Below, in pieces: positions 23,362 to 31,808 of a stretch of 64,000 nucleotides of DNA; the stretch's first letter is position 1; every line of letters starts with the position of its first letter. The notes under the pieces are model-generated. The model was not told the DNA's origin, searched no databases, and saw only the letters and a program-made list of their open reading frames with translations. Origin of the DNA: an uncultured Bacilli bacterium (GTDB lineage: Bacteria > Bacillota_I > Bacilli_A > RF39 > UBA660); contig CAKOLB010000004.1 of NCBI GenBank assembly GCA_934096125.1, forward strand, positions 1-64,000, read 5' to 3'. The translations under genes were made by a program, and so were the position numbers.

Positions 23362-25317
23362 GTGAGAAAATTGAAAAAGATTAAACTTCTAGGGAAAGTG
23401 GGAATATTTTGTTTTATCTTGATGGTTGTTTTACTAATTGGACTTTATACCTATGCTTATTTAAGTCCTAAATTAGATTTAAAAACTTCTGGTAGTTTAT
23501 ATATATATGATAATAATAAAGAGCTTTTGTATCAAGGGTCTAGGTCGAATGAATGGGCAAGTTATGATGATATAAGTGATAACTTAAAAAATGCTTTTGT
23601 AGCTGTTGAAGATAAAAACTTTTATGAGCACCATGGGTTTGATTACCTCAGGATTGCTAAAGCGATGCTTATTAATATCAAAAGTAAAAGTATTAAACAA
23701 GGGGCTTCAACTATTTCCCAGCAGTATATAAAAAACTTGTATTTAGATTTTGATAAGACATGGAAAAGAAAGATTGAAGAAGCTTTTTTAACCCTTGAGC
23801 TAGAAGTTCATTATGATAAAAAAAGTATTTTGGAAGGTTATTTAAATACGATTAACTTTGGGCAAGGAAATATTGGGATTGTGAATGCAAGTAACTATTA
23901 CTTTAATAAAAAGCCTGATGAGCTTACTTTGGAGGAAGCGATAATTCTTGCAGGTATTCCTAAAAATCCAGCAAATTACAATCCGGTATCCGATTATGAT
24001 GCCTCATTAAAAAGAGCAAAGGTTGTTGCTAAAGCAATGCTTGATAATAATTATATAGAGAAAAGTACTTATGATAATTTATTTAAAGAACATATAGATA
24101 TTTATGGGCAAACTAAAAATAATAACTTACAAATGCTGATGTATTATCAAGATGCTGTCTTAAATGAGCTGAAAACTTTAAAGCAAATACCAGCTTCTTT
24201 AGTTGATGCGGGTGGTTTAAAAATTTATACAGCACTTGATTTAAATATGCAAGCTAAAATGGAAGAAAATATTTTGAAGTATCAAAATGATGAAAACATT
24301 CAAGTGGCAAGTGTTATTATCGAGCCGGAGACAGGGGCGGTTAAAGCTTTAACTGGGGGCATGGATTATGCTAAAAGTCAGTTTAATAGAGCAGTTAAAA
24401 GTAAAAGACAGGTTGGGTCGGCAATGAAACCATTTTTGTATTATGCCGCCCTAGAAAATAACATGACTATGTCATCAACTTTTAAAAGTGATGCAACAAC
24501 CTTTAATTTATCAAACCAAAAAACTTATTCGCCTAAAAATGCTGGAGATTTATATGCTAAAAAAGATATTACCATGGCTGCAGCGCTTGCTTTATCCGAT
24601 AATATATATGCAGTTAAAACTAATTTATTTTTGGGTGTTGATAAAATGATTGATGTGGCAAGAAAAACAGGAATAAAGGAGAAACTGGCTGAAGTAGCAT
24701 CTTTGCCTCTGGGAACAAGTGAAATAAATATTTTAGATTTTGCTAGTGGGTATGCGACATTTGCATCCGGAGGGTATAAAAAAAATATCCATTTGATTAA
24801 GAAAATTGAGGATACGAAAGGTAATGTTCTTTATGAATTTAAAGATGAAAAAGATTTAGTGTTAAATCCTAACTACACATATATATTAAATGAGATGATG
24901 ACATCTACTACCAATGATGCTTTTGTTGATTATACCACTCCTACAGCACTTAATATAGCTTCTATGTTAAATCATAAGTATGCGATTAAAACAGGGTCAA
25001 CAGATACCGACTACTGGATTGCAGGTTATAATGAGAAAGCTCTTATGATTGAGTGGACTGGTTATGATGATAACAAAAGTGTGGGAGGAAGCATACGAAA
25101 TAATGCCAAGAAAGTTTGGGCCGAAACTATTGAGTATGCCCTGCAGGGAGAAGAGGATACTTGGTATGAAACACCTGAAAATGTAGTTGCAGTGCCTCTT
25201 GATGCAGTGACTGGAAAAGTTACAAATAATAGCCAAAAAGCTGTATTATTCTATTATGAGAAAGGCTCGGAGCCAAATGTTAATGTAGAAAGTTATGTGA
25301 GCAAAGAAAATGAGTAG
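23362..25317 (+). CDS. Class A penicillin-binding protein (glycosyltransferase and transpeptidase)
   Basis: Bifunctional peptidoglycan synthase of 651 residues. A membrane anchor (about 12-32) is followed by a GT51 domain with VAVEDKNFYEHHGFDY (catalytic Glu), GASTISQQYIKNLYL and LNTINFGQGNIGI, and a transpeptidase domain with SAMK near residue 354 (nucleophile Ser), LSDN and KTGSTD. GTG at 23362 has AAGGA 7 bases before it; a TTG 9 bases later has AGGTGAG and is an alternative start. It is transcribed alone, divergent from the argS operon, and closed by a terminator. No linker extension is seen beyond the transpeptidase. Confidence 0.95.
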   Translation: MRKLKKIKLLGKVGIFCFILMVVLLIGLYTYAYLSPKLDLKTSGSLYIYDNNKELLYQGSRSNEWASYDDISDNLKNAFVAVEDKNFYEHHGFDYLRIAKAMLINIKSKSIKQGASTISQQYIKNLYLDFDKTWKRKIEEAFLTLELEVHYDKKSILEGYLNTINFGQGNIGIVNASNYYFNKKPDELTLEEAIILAGIPKNPANYNPVSDYDASLKRAKVVAKAMLDNNYIEKSTYDNLFKEHIDIYGQTKNNNLQMLMYYQDAVLNELKTLKQIPASLVDAGGLKIYTALDLNMQAKMEENILKYQNDENIQVASVIIEPETGAVKALTGGMDYAKSQFNRAVKSKRQVGSAMKPFLYYAALENNMTMSSTFKSDATTFNLSNQKTYSPKNAGDLYAKKDITMAAALALSDNIYAVKTNLFLGVDKMIDVARKTGIKEKLAEVASLPLGTSEINILDFASGYATFASGGYKKNIHLIKKIEDTKGNVLYEFKDEKDLVLNPNYTYILNEMMTSTTNDAFVDYTTPTALNIASMLNHKYAIKTGSTDTDYWIAGYNEKALMIEWTGYDDNKSVGGSIRNNAKKVWAETIEYALQGEEDTWYETPENVVAVPLDAVTGKVTNNSQKAVLFYYEKGSEPNVNVESYVSKENE

Positions 25318-25345
25318 ATTTTAATGCATCTACTCTTAAATTTTG
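25312..25345 (+). terminator. Terminator of the penicillin-binding protein gene
   Basis: GAGTAGAT pairs perfectly with ATCTACTC (25312-25319 with 25328-25335), followed by a T-rich tract. It includes the stop codon. Confidence 0.7.
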
Positions 25346-25712
25346 TCACTTAAAAGCCAGTCTATGACATTTATTTTAGTTATTCCATCATAATCAGCAG
25401 TTAAGTCCATATCAAGTGTTAATAAATACTTAGGATAATGGTCTTTTGTTTTTTGCAAAGGCCTAAGTTCTCTTTCTAAAACTTTCTCATCCCGAACAGT
25501 TAAGGCCACTTGGAAACATTTCAAGCCTTGTCTATCTTTGGCAATAAAATCAATTTTCATATCATCAACATTACCAACATACACTTGATAGCCTCTTCTT
25601 AAAAGTTCAAAAGTGTTGATTTACCACATCTTTTTACTCCTGTGATAACCTTAATTAAATCTTTATCCTTAAATCTTTTTAGTAATTATAAATATTCTGT
25701 TCTTTCAAATCT
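25336..25712 (-). pseudogene. Remnant of an AAA_14/DUF4143-type ATPase
   Basis: The upstream part, in one frame, reads LLKRFKDKDLIKVITGVKRCGKSTL, the N-terminal P-loop of the family, preceded in frame by RTEYL and a TAA stop. After STL the frame shifts and continues ELLRRGYQVYVGNVDDMKID and IDFIAKDRQGLKCFQVALT, the C-terminal nuclease-like end. About 300 central residues are missing. So one nonsense change and one large frame-shifting deletion are visible. Such ATPases of unknown function are common in gut Bacillota. The upper limit near 25712 is approximate. Confidence 0.75.
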
Positions 25713-25715
25713 TTG

Positions 25716-25760
25716 GAAAAAAATTTCCAAAACTTGCTTAAAATACATAGTTTTGGAAAT
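25716..25760 (-). terminator. Terminator of the noc transcript
   Basis: On the minus strand, an 11-bp perfect stem TTTCCAAAACT/AGTTTTGGAAA (25749-25759 with 25724-25734) is followed by seven U residues. It starts 5 bp after the noc stop codon. Confidence 0.8.
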
Positions 25761-25764
25761 TTTC

Positions 25765-26796
25765 TTATATTTTATCTTTTTTGATTTTAATGTTTATTAG
25801 ATATTCTGTTGGTAAGTTCATCTCTTCAATAACAACCTTGTCACTATCTAAGTTTAACCCCCGGACTGTTTTAATAACGTAGTTTAAATAGTCATTATTA
25901 GTAGCAGTTTCTGGAACTGCAAAATCATCAAGCATTTCAATGTTATCAGTTTTACTTAAAAGGTCGGTTGGTCTTTGGGTTGCCTCAGGTGTAGCGGGAG
26001 CGAAAGAAATACTTTCCGGTTCTTCTAAATTCATATTGGCTGCACTACTTTCTAGTGAATTAAAAAATTTGTTAGTATTTTGAACGGGTTCTGGCATTTT
26101 TTCTGGTCCAAGCATTTCAACATTGTTATCTACTGGCCTCGCAAAATTTACTGGATTTATATTCACTGTTTCTTTCTCCTTTATATTCTTTATTTCATCT
26201 TCTAAAGCTTTAACTGTTAAACGGTTGTTAATAACTTTAGATAATAATTCTTTTTGTTTTTCATGGTCATCTATTTTAAGGAGGCTTCTCGCATGTCTTT
26301 CGGAAATTTTACCTTGCACTACAGCATTTTGAACAGCTTCATCAAGGGATAAAAGTCGAAGTTTATTAGAGACTGCTGATTGGGAAAGCCCCATTTTTCT
26401 AGCTAGCTCTTCTTGGGTCATGTAACCTTTGTCTAAAAGAGCTTGAAAAGACTTAGCTTCCTCGATAGCTGTTAAATCTTTTCTTTGGATATTTTCAATT
26501 ATTGCCACTTCGGCAGATGACTTATCATCTAAATTGGATATTATCGCAGGAACTGATGCTAAACCGGCGATTCGGGCTGCTTTATATCTTCTTTCTCCAG
26601 CGATAATTTCATATTTGTCATTTTTACGTCTTAAAACAAGGGGCTGAATTATCCCATGTTCTTTGATAGACGTTGCTAAATCACTTAGGGATGCATCATC
26701 AAAAGAAAGCCGTGGTTGAAAACGGTTTGGTATTATATCTTCGATAGGAACTTGTAAAATAGTATTTTCCATTTGTGTATTATTCACATTTATCAA
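25765..26796 (-). CDS. noc: ParB/Noc-family nucleoid protein, Noc-type recognition residues
   Basis: The N-terminal CTPase domain shows VPIEDIIPNRFQPR, GERRYKAARIAG and ENIQRKDLTAIEEA, followed by a KorB-type HTH (LSQSAVSNKLRLL, near residue 140) and ISERHARSLL. In published comparisons ParB has R, T and G where Noc has Q, K and R; here I read Q (QSAV), K (NKLRLL) and R (SERHAR). It lies directly after rsmG, the Noc position. It is longer (343) than Bacillus Noc (~283), with a low-complexity Pro/Asn/Glu insert of about 100 residues before the C-terminal strand-rich tail. The N-terminus lacks an obvious amphipathic helix. soj and spo0J do not follow. Confidence 0.85.
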   Translation of the reverse strand: MINVNNTQMENTILQVPIEDIIPNRFQPRLSFDDASLSDLATSIKEHGIIQPLVLRRKNDKYEIIAGERRYKAARIAGLASVPAIISNLDDKSSAEVAIIENIQRKDLTAIEEAKSFQALLDKGYMTQEELARKMGLSQSAVSNKLRLLSLDEAVQNAVVQGKISERHARSLLKIDDHEKQKELLSKVINNRLTVKALEDEIKNIKEKETVNINPVNFARPVDNNVEMLGPEKMPEPVQNTNKFFNSLESSAANMNLEEPESISFAPATPEATQRPTDLLSKTDNIEMLDDFAVPETATNNDYLNYVIKTVRGLNLDSDKVVIEEMNLPTEYLINIKIKKDKI

Positions 26797-26830
26797 CCCT
26801 TTATTCTCTTTAATTTTATCCTATTTATAT

Positions 26831-27550
26831 CTATTTTGCAAGAGGTCTTCTTTTTATTTTTTCATATGGCCGAAGCTCATCCAAAGTAGTTTTACGTATC
26901 TTTTCTATCTTAACAATATTTCGGTAGCCGGCTTCCTTTGATAAAAGAAAATACTTGCTGCTAGTAATAGTCCCTCCCATTACTTCAATGGCATATGTAC
27001 TTTCTTCTATTTCCTCCTTATTACTTCCTTTCATGGCAATAAAATAACCATTTTCTTTAACTAAGGGAAGTGCAAGTTCTGTTAAAATGCACATATTAGT
27101 AACTGCTCTTGCTGTAACTACACAATAATAATTTAGCCTATTTTTAGCCAAATTTTCTACCCTATCATTTATTATTTCCACATTTTCTAGCTTTAAGAGT
27201 TTAGTTACATTTTGTAAAAATGTTGTTTTTTTATTGTTACTATCTAAAAGGGTAATATTTAGGTTTGGAAAAAAAATTTTTAGAACTAAGCCAGGGAAAC
27301 CGGCGCCACTACCGATATCAAGTAGCGCTATTACTCTATTTAAATCTATTTGATAACAAATGGTAAGTGAGTCATAGAAGTGCTTTAAGTAGATATCATT
27401 TTCTTTGGTTATTGCTGTTAGATTAGTATGGTTATTGTACTCTTGCAGGTACGACAAATATGTATCTAGCTTCGCCATTTTTTCATCAGTTACTTCCACG
27501 CCGAGTTTTGTTACGGCTTCTTTAAATTCTTCCCTATTCATTTTTACCAT
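26831..27550 (-). CDS. rsmG: 16S rRNA (guanine-N7) methyltransferase RsmG
   Basis: RsmG methylates G527 of 16S rRNA using SAM. Typical blocks: YNNHTNLTAITKENDIYLKH, LLDIGSGAGFPGLVLKIFFP (SAM motif), LLDSNNKKTTFLQN, TARAVTNMCILTEL and AMKGSNKEEIEE. The length of 239 is standard. The start overlaps the mnmG stop by 17 bp; an ATG 9 bases further in is an alternative start and the ribosome site is weak. The mnmE-mnmG-rsmG-noc order is the Bacillus order. Confidence 0.96.
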   Translation of the reverse strand: MVKMNREEFKEAVTKLGVEVTDEKMAKLDTYLSYLQEYNNHTNLTAITKENDIYLKHFYDSLTICYQIDLNRVIALLDIGSGAGFPGLVLKIFFPNLNITLLDSNNKKTTFLQNVTKLLKLENVEIINDRVENLAKNRLNYYCVVTARAVTNMCILTELALPLVKENGYFIAMKGSNKEEIEESTYAIEVMGGTITSSKYFLLSKEAGYRNIVKIEKIRKTTLDELRPYEKIKRRPLAK

Positions 27551-29396
27551 ACTCTTTTCTTAAGTAAACACTTAAAACTGATATATCAACGGGATTTACT
27601 CCACTTATTCGGCTAGCTTGAGCAATAGTTTTAGGCCTAACACTACTTAGTTTTTGTCTTGCTTCACTTGCGAGATTTGAAACATTATCATAGTTAATAT
27701 CTTCAGGTATTTGTTTGCTTTCTAGCTTTTCAAGCTTTTCTACTTCCTTTAAAGCTTTATTTATGTATCCTTCGTACTTACAATTTATTTCGACTTCCTC
27801 TTTTACTTCCTCGCTATAATTTACGTCGATAAAATTAGTTATAAAGGCCATGTTTATCTCTGGTCTTTTTAGTAAGTTATAAAAAGACATACCAGTGCTT
27901 GGAACTTCTTTTTGATATTTCTCAAATATCTTTTTATTCTCTAGAGTTAAATGAAGAGTATTTTCTTCTAGATATTTCTTAAGGCTATTTATATTATTTT
28001 CTTTTTCTAAAAATTTATTATAAACTTCTTCAGTAATGCTTCCACATTTATGGGCAAGAGGACGAAGACGTAAATCAGCATTATCGCTACGAAGCAAAAG
28101 TCTGAACTCTGCTCTACTTGTTAGCATTCGGTATGGCTCAATTGTTCCTTTTGTTACTAAATCATCGATTAAGACGCCAATATAAGCATCACTTCTTTTT
28201 AGAATTAAAGCTTCCTTATTATCAACTTTTAGACAAGTGTTGATGCCCGCGATAATTCCTTGACCTGCGGCTTCTTCATAACCACTTGTCCCATTTATTT
28301 GACCAGCGGTAAAAAGATTAGTTATAACTTTATTTTCTAAACTAGGTTTTATTTGTAAAGGGTCAATGGCATCATACTCGATAGCATAAGCATATTTACT
28401 TATTACGGCATTTTCTAAGCCTTTTAAACTGTGAACCATTTTTTCTTGCACATCTTCTGGCATACTTGTTGAAAAACCTTGTAAGTACCAATCATCATAG
28501 TAAAGACTTTCTGGTTCTAAAAAAAGTTGATGTCTTTCTTTATCACTGAAACGAACTATCTTATCTTCAATGGATGGACAATATCTTGGACCTACTCCGG
28601 TTGCATAACCCCCGTACATAGCTGATTTATCTAAATTTTCCCGAATAATTTCATGAGTCTTTTCATTTGTGTATAATAAATAGCAAGATTTTTGCGCATT
28701 TACATCATAGCTAGGTGCATAATCATAACTAAACGTCCAAGGAATGCTATCCCCTTTTTCTTCTTGCATGACGGAAAAATCAATACTATCCTTTTTAATT
28801 CTTTGGGGAGTTCCAGTTTTAAGTCTAATTATTTTTAGGCCATATTTTTCTAAGTTCTTGGATAAATAATCACTTCTTTTTTCACCATGTGGACCTCCTG
28901 GAGTATTTTTACTACCTACTAAAATATTGCCACATAAATAAGTTCCTGTTGTTAATATGACAGTTTTACTATATATTTTTTCACCAGTACTTGTAACTAT
29001 TCCTTTAACGGTATTATTTTCAATTATTAGGTCTTCAACCATACATTCTTTTAGGCTTAAATTTTCCATACCTTTTAGGTAATTTTGCATATTTTTGGGG
29101 TATGTTACTTTGTCAGCTTGCGCGCGAAGACTACGAACGGCTGGGCCTTTTGAGCTATTTAACATTTTAATTTGAAGATGAGAAATATCGGCGATATGTC
29201 CCATTAAACCACCTAAAGCATCTACTTCACGAACAATTATGCCTTTGGCAGTTCCTCCGATAGATGGATTACATGGCATGTCTCCAATATTTGAAATATT
29301 ACCTGTTGCAAGCATAACCTTTTTGCCCATTTTCGCTACGATATGGGATGCTTCAATTCCGGCATGACCTCCACCTACTACAATACAATCAAACAT
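27534..29396 (-). CDS. mnmG: tRNA uridine 5-carboxymethylaminomethyl modification enzyme MnmG
   Basis: MnmG with MnmE modifies U34 of several tRNAs, using FAD, glycine and methylene-tetrahydrofolate. The 620 residues start with the FAD-binding IVVGGGHAGIEASHIVAK and include GDMPCNPSIGGTAKG, PRYCPSIEDKIVRF, GQINGTSGYEEAAGQG and TSRAEFRLLLRSDNAD. The C-terminus YDNVSNLASEARQKL...RISGVNPVDISVL is complete. It follows mnmE by 10 bp. Confidence 0.98.
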   Translation of the reverse strand: MFDCIVVGGGHAGIEASHIVAKMGKKVMLATGNISNIGDMPCNPSIGGTAKGIIVREVDALGGLMGHIADISHLQIKMLNSSKGPAVRSLRAQADKVTYPKNMQNYLKGMENLSLKECMVEDLIIENNTVKGIVTSTGEKIYSKTVILTTGTYLCGNILVGSKNTPGGPHGEKRSDYLSKNLEKYGLKIIRLKTGTPQRIKKDSIDFSVMQEEKGDSIPWTFSYDYAPSYDVNAQKSCYLLYTNEKTHEIIRENLDKSAMYGGYATGVGPRYCPSIEDKIVRFSDKERHQLFLEPESLYYDDWYLQGFSTSMPEDVQEKMVHSLKGLENAVISKYAYAIEYDAIDPLQIKPSLENKVITNLFTAGQINGTSGYEEAAGQGIIAGINTCLKVDNKEALILKRSDAYIGVLIDDLVTKGTIEPYRMLTSRAEFRLLLRSDNADLRLRPLAHKCGSITEEVYNKFLEKENNINSLKKYLEENTLHLTLENKKIFEKYQKEVPSTGMSFYNLLKRPEINMAFITNFIDVNYSEEVKEEVEINCKYEGYINKALKEVEKLEKLESKQIPEDINYDNVSNLASEARQKLSSVRPKTIAQASRISGVNPVDISVLSVYLRKEYGKNE

Positions 29397-29406
29397 TTTT
29401 ATCGTC

Positions 29407-30756
29407 TCACTTTCCTAAACAGAAGTTACTAAATATTTTATCTACAAGCTCATCATTATAAGTAGCTCCAATAAGCTCTCCTAAAAAATTCCAAGCAGTT
29501 TTTAAATCGATTTCTACCATATCAACAGTAAAACCACCTTTTAGACTTTCTTCGGCACTTAAAAGATGATTATAAGCTTTAGTTACTAAATCAACTTCTC
29601 GCACATTACTTAGATAACTCATCTCTTTATTTACTACTTTATCTAAAGAGAATTTATCCTTTATCGCTTCTTTTATTTTTTTAGAAGCACTGCCATCAAT
29701 AGTGCTACCATAAATTATGTTAGTTAAATTATCTGGCATTACTATCTTCTTTTCTAAATCACTTTTATTTATAAAAATTATTAAATTATCATCATTATAT
29801 TTATCTATTAATTTCTTTTCTTCATCACTCAAGACTTCATTATTATTTAAAACAATGATTATGATGTCGGCTTTAGAGGCAATATCTTTACTTTTTTTAA
29901 CTCCGATAGCTTCAACAACATCATTTGTAACTCTAATACCTGCGGTATCGATGAAGTTTACTGCTACTCCATTTAAAGTAATACTTCCCTCGACTATGTC
30001 TCTAGTCGTACCAGGGATATTTGTAACAATTGCTTTTTCTTCATCTAATAAAGAATTTAAAATGCTACTTTTTCCAACGTTTGGTTTACCTATAATAGCA
30101 ACATTTATTCCTTCTTTGATTATTTGACCGTTTTTAGCGTCTTCAATCATACCCTTAAGTGCTGCTTTTATCTCTGTTAAGTATTTTGCCATTAGCTCTT
30201 CTGTTACATTTACTTCATCTGTATACTCCGGATAATCAATGTTAACTTCGATGTTAGCAAGTATTTTTGCAATTTTTTCTCGTAAATCTTCAATTTTTTT
30301 GGTAAGTTTACCCTTAGTATTGTTAATTGCTAGAGTTCTAGCAGCATCTGTTTTAGCTGTTATTAAGTCATTTACTGACTCTGCTTCTACAAGATCAATC
30401 CGGCCATTTAAGTAGGCTCTTTTCGTAAATTCCCCAGGTTCGGCAAGTCTTGCACCACTAGCAAGTAAAACTTCTAACACTTTTTTGGTAGTGCTAATAC
30501 CTCCATGACAGTTAATTTCTACGACATCTTCAACGGTATATGTCTTGGGAGCTTTCATAACCATAACAAGGACTTCATCGATTATTTCACCATTTGCAAC
30601 AATATGACCATAATGGATAGTGTGACTTTCGGCATTTTCTAGGTTTTTATCAAAAACTTTAGAAATAATATCTAGAGCATTAACACCTGTAAGTCTCACG
30701 ATGGAAATAGCACCAATACCCATACTAGTTGAAATACCACATATTGTATCTTCCAT
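29407..30756 (-). CDS. mnmE: tRNA modification GTPase MnmE
   Basis: The 449-residue protein has an N-terminal folate-binding domain (SMGIGAISIVRLTG), a helical domain, and an inserted GTPase domain with GKPNVGKSSILNSL (G1), IPGTTRDIVEG (G2), DTAGIR (G3) and INKSD (G4). It ends with the catalytic C-terminal FCLGK (family CxGK). It works as a complex with MnmG. AAAGGGAG precedes the start. It is the first gene of the mnmE-mnmG-rsmG-noc operon. Confidence 0.98.
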   Translation of the reverse strand: MEDTICGISTSMGIGAISIVRLTGVNALDIISKVFDKNLENAESHTIHYGHIVANGEIIDEVLVMVMKAPKTYTVEDVVEINCHGGISTTKKVLEVLLASGARLAEPGEFTKRAYLNGRIDLVEAESVNDLITAKTDAARTLAINNTKGKLTKKIEDLREKIAKILANIEVNIDYPEYTDEVNVTEELMAKYLTEIKAALKGMIEDAKNGQIIKEGINVAIIGKPNVGKSSILNSLLDEEKAIVTNIPGTTRDIVEGSITLNGVAVNFIDTAGIRVTNDVVEAIGVKKSKDIASKADIIIIVLNNNEVLSDEEKKLIDKYNDDNLIIFINKSDLEKKIVMPDNLTNIIYGSTIDGSASKKIKEAIKDKFSLDKVVNKEMSYLSNVREVDLVTKAYNHLLSAEESLKGGFTVDMVEIDLKTAWNFLGELIGATYNDELVDKIFSNFCLGK

Positions 30757-30822
30757 AAAAAAACACTCCCTTTCTCCTTGGAAGTATTATAGCATTTAAT
30801 TAAGTTACATACAATATAAGCT

Positions 30823-31164
30823 TTAGCAAGATACTGTCATTTGTTCTTCAATGTGAGCATCCTTTAAAGCATCCGCATAACCTAGTAATTTAATTTGGTC
30901 TTCTGTTTTTAAATAAATAAATTTTCTCATTAGTTCCTTTTCATATTTCTTTAAGTTTTGTTTTAAATATTTAATTGGAGTATCATCATCGGTAAGCCCT
31001 AAAAGATAATCCGTGCTAGTTTCAAGATATTCAGCGAGCTTAACTAATGTAGTGATTTTTGGAAACACTGTTCCAGATTCATACATGCTAATTGATTCTT
31101 GATTTACTCCCACTGCCACTCTTACATTTAATTGATTTTTATGTCTTTTTTCTATTTAAAACAT
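30823..31164 (-). pseudogene. XRE-family HTH regulator with broken N-terminus
   Basis: The open part (from a GTG at 31119) encodes VGVNQESISMYESGTVFP, the second half of an XRE helix-turn-helix, then LVKLAEYLETSTDYLLGLTDD and a C-terminal helical tail (98 residues). Upstream in the same frame comes ATG TTT TAA at 31164, then IEKRHKNQLNVR, resembling the missing first helix with a stop at codon 3 and about 2 codons lost. So the N-terminus seems disrupted. A short protein from GTG might still be made, but the ribosome site is poor. Confidence 0.6.
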
Positions 31165-31403
31165 TTTATAATATATATAAACTTTGTGTATTATTTTTAT
31201 AAAATCGACTTATTCCTACAATTTTCGACATATTTTGTTTATTTTCTATTTTCTTATTTAATAATAAACAAGAGATTAAAACTGCACCATAATAGATGTA
31301 TTTCTATCTCTTTTCTAAAATTATCTGCTTTTTATTCTTTATTATTTTTTATATTTTTATTGTTTGTATTGTTACACTATTATATTAACTAAGCGACTTA
31401 GCT

Positions 31404-31805
31404 ACGGACAGTTTTTAGAAAAGTTTAAAAAAATAGATATACACTCTAGGTATACCAACTTGCTTTAAAATTTCAAAAGGCAACTCTTATGTTAAAATAA
31501 TTATAAACCAAAATAAAAGGAGTTGCCATGACTAAATTATATAACACGCAAGCTGAAATAACAAACATAATTCGTGAATTTCTGAAAATTTCTATACCTA
31601 ATTTACGTAAAACAAAACTTAATATCATCCCAGAAATTTTATTCGGCATGCTATCTTCTGAATCTGTCGTTACTACTGATATCGCTAAATGCTTAAAAGA
31701 TGATTTTTCTTTTGTGTATCAAAAAAAAGCTAATCGTCGAGCACTGGTCGAACTTTTTGCCTTTTTTTGGCTAGGTTTCACCGTTGTTTTTTTAAAACTG
31801 TCCGT
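31404..31805 (+). mobile_element. Short insertion-sequence remnant with inverted ends
   Basis: The ends are inverted copies of ACGGACAGTTTT (31404-31415 and complement at 31794-31805). Inside, an open frame from 31528 encodes an N-terminal transposase fragment, about 80 residues, of the IS4-like DDE group (FLKISIPNLRKTKLN, SSESVVTTDIAKCLKDDFSF), then loses similarity. No catalytic DDE region remains. No clear target duplication was seen. The element ends 3 bp from the stop codon of the surface-protein gene. Confidence 0.65.
31528..31760 (+). pseudogene. Transposase N-terminal fragment
   Basis: AAGGAG precedes the ATG at 31528. The product begins MTKLYNTQAEITNIIREFL and matches my memory of IS4-type transposase N-termini up to about KKANRRALVELF. 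Thereafter the open frame (to 31857) runs out of the element and is meaningless. The gene is truncated at about one fifth of a normal transposase. Confidence 0.6.
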
Positions 31806-31808
31806 CAA

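Noticed and set aside
31132..31392. Plus-strand open frame of 86 codons, very hydrophobic
   Set aside because: Composition is what random AT-rich DNA gives (Phe, Ile, Tyr, Leu), it lies opposite the broken XRE gene, and it lacks a ribosome site.
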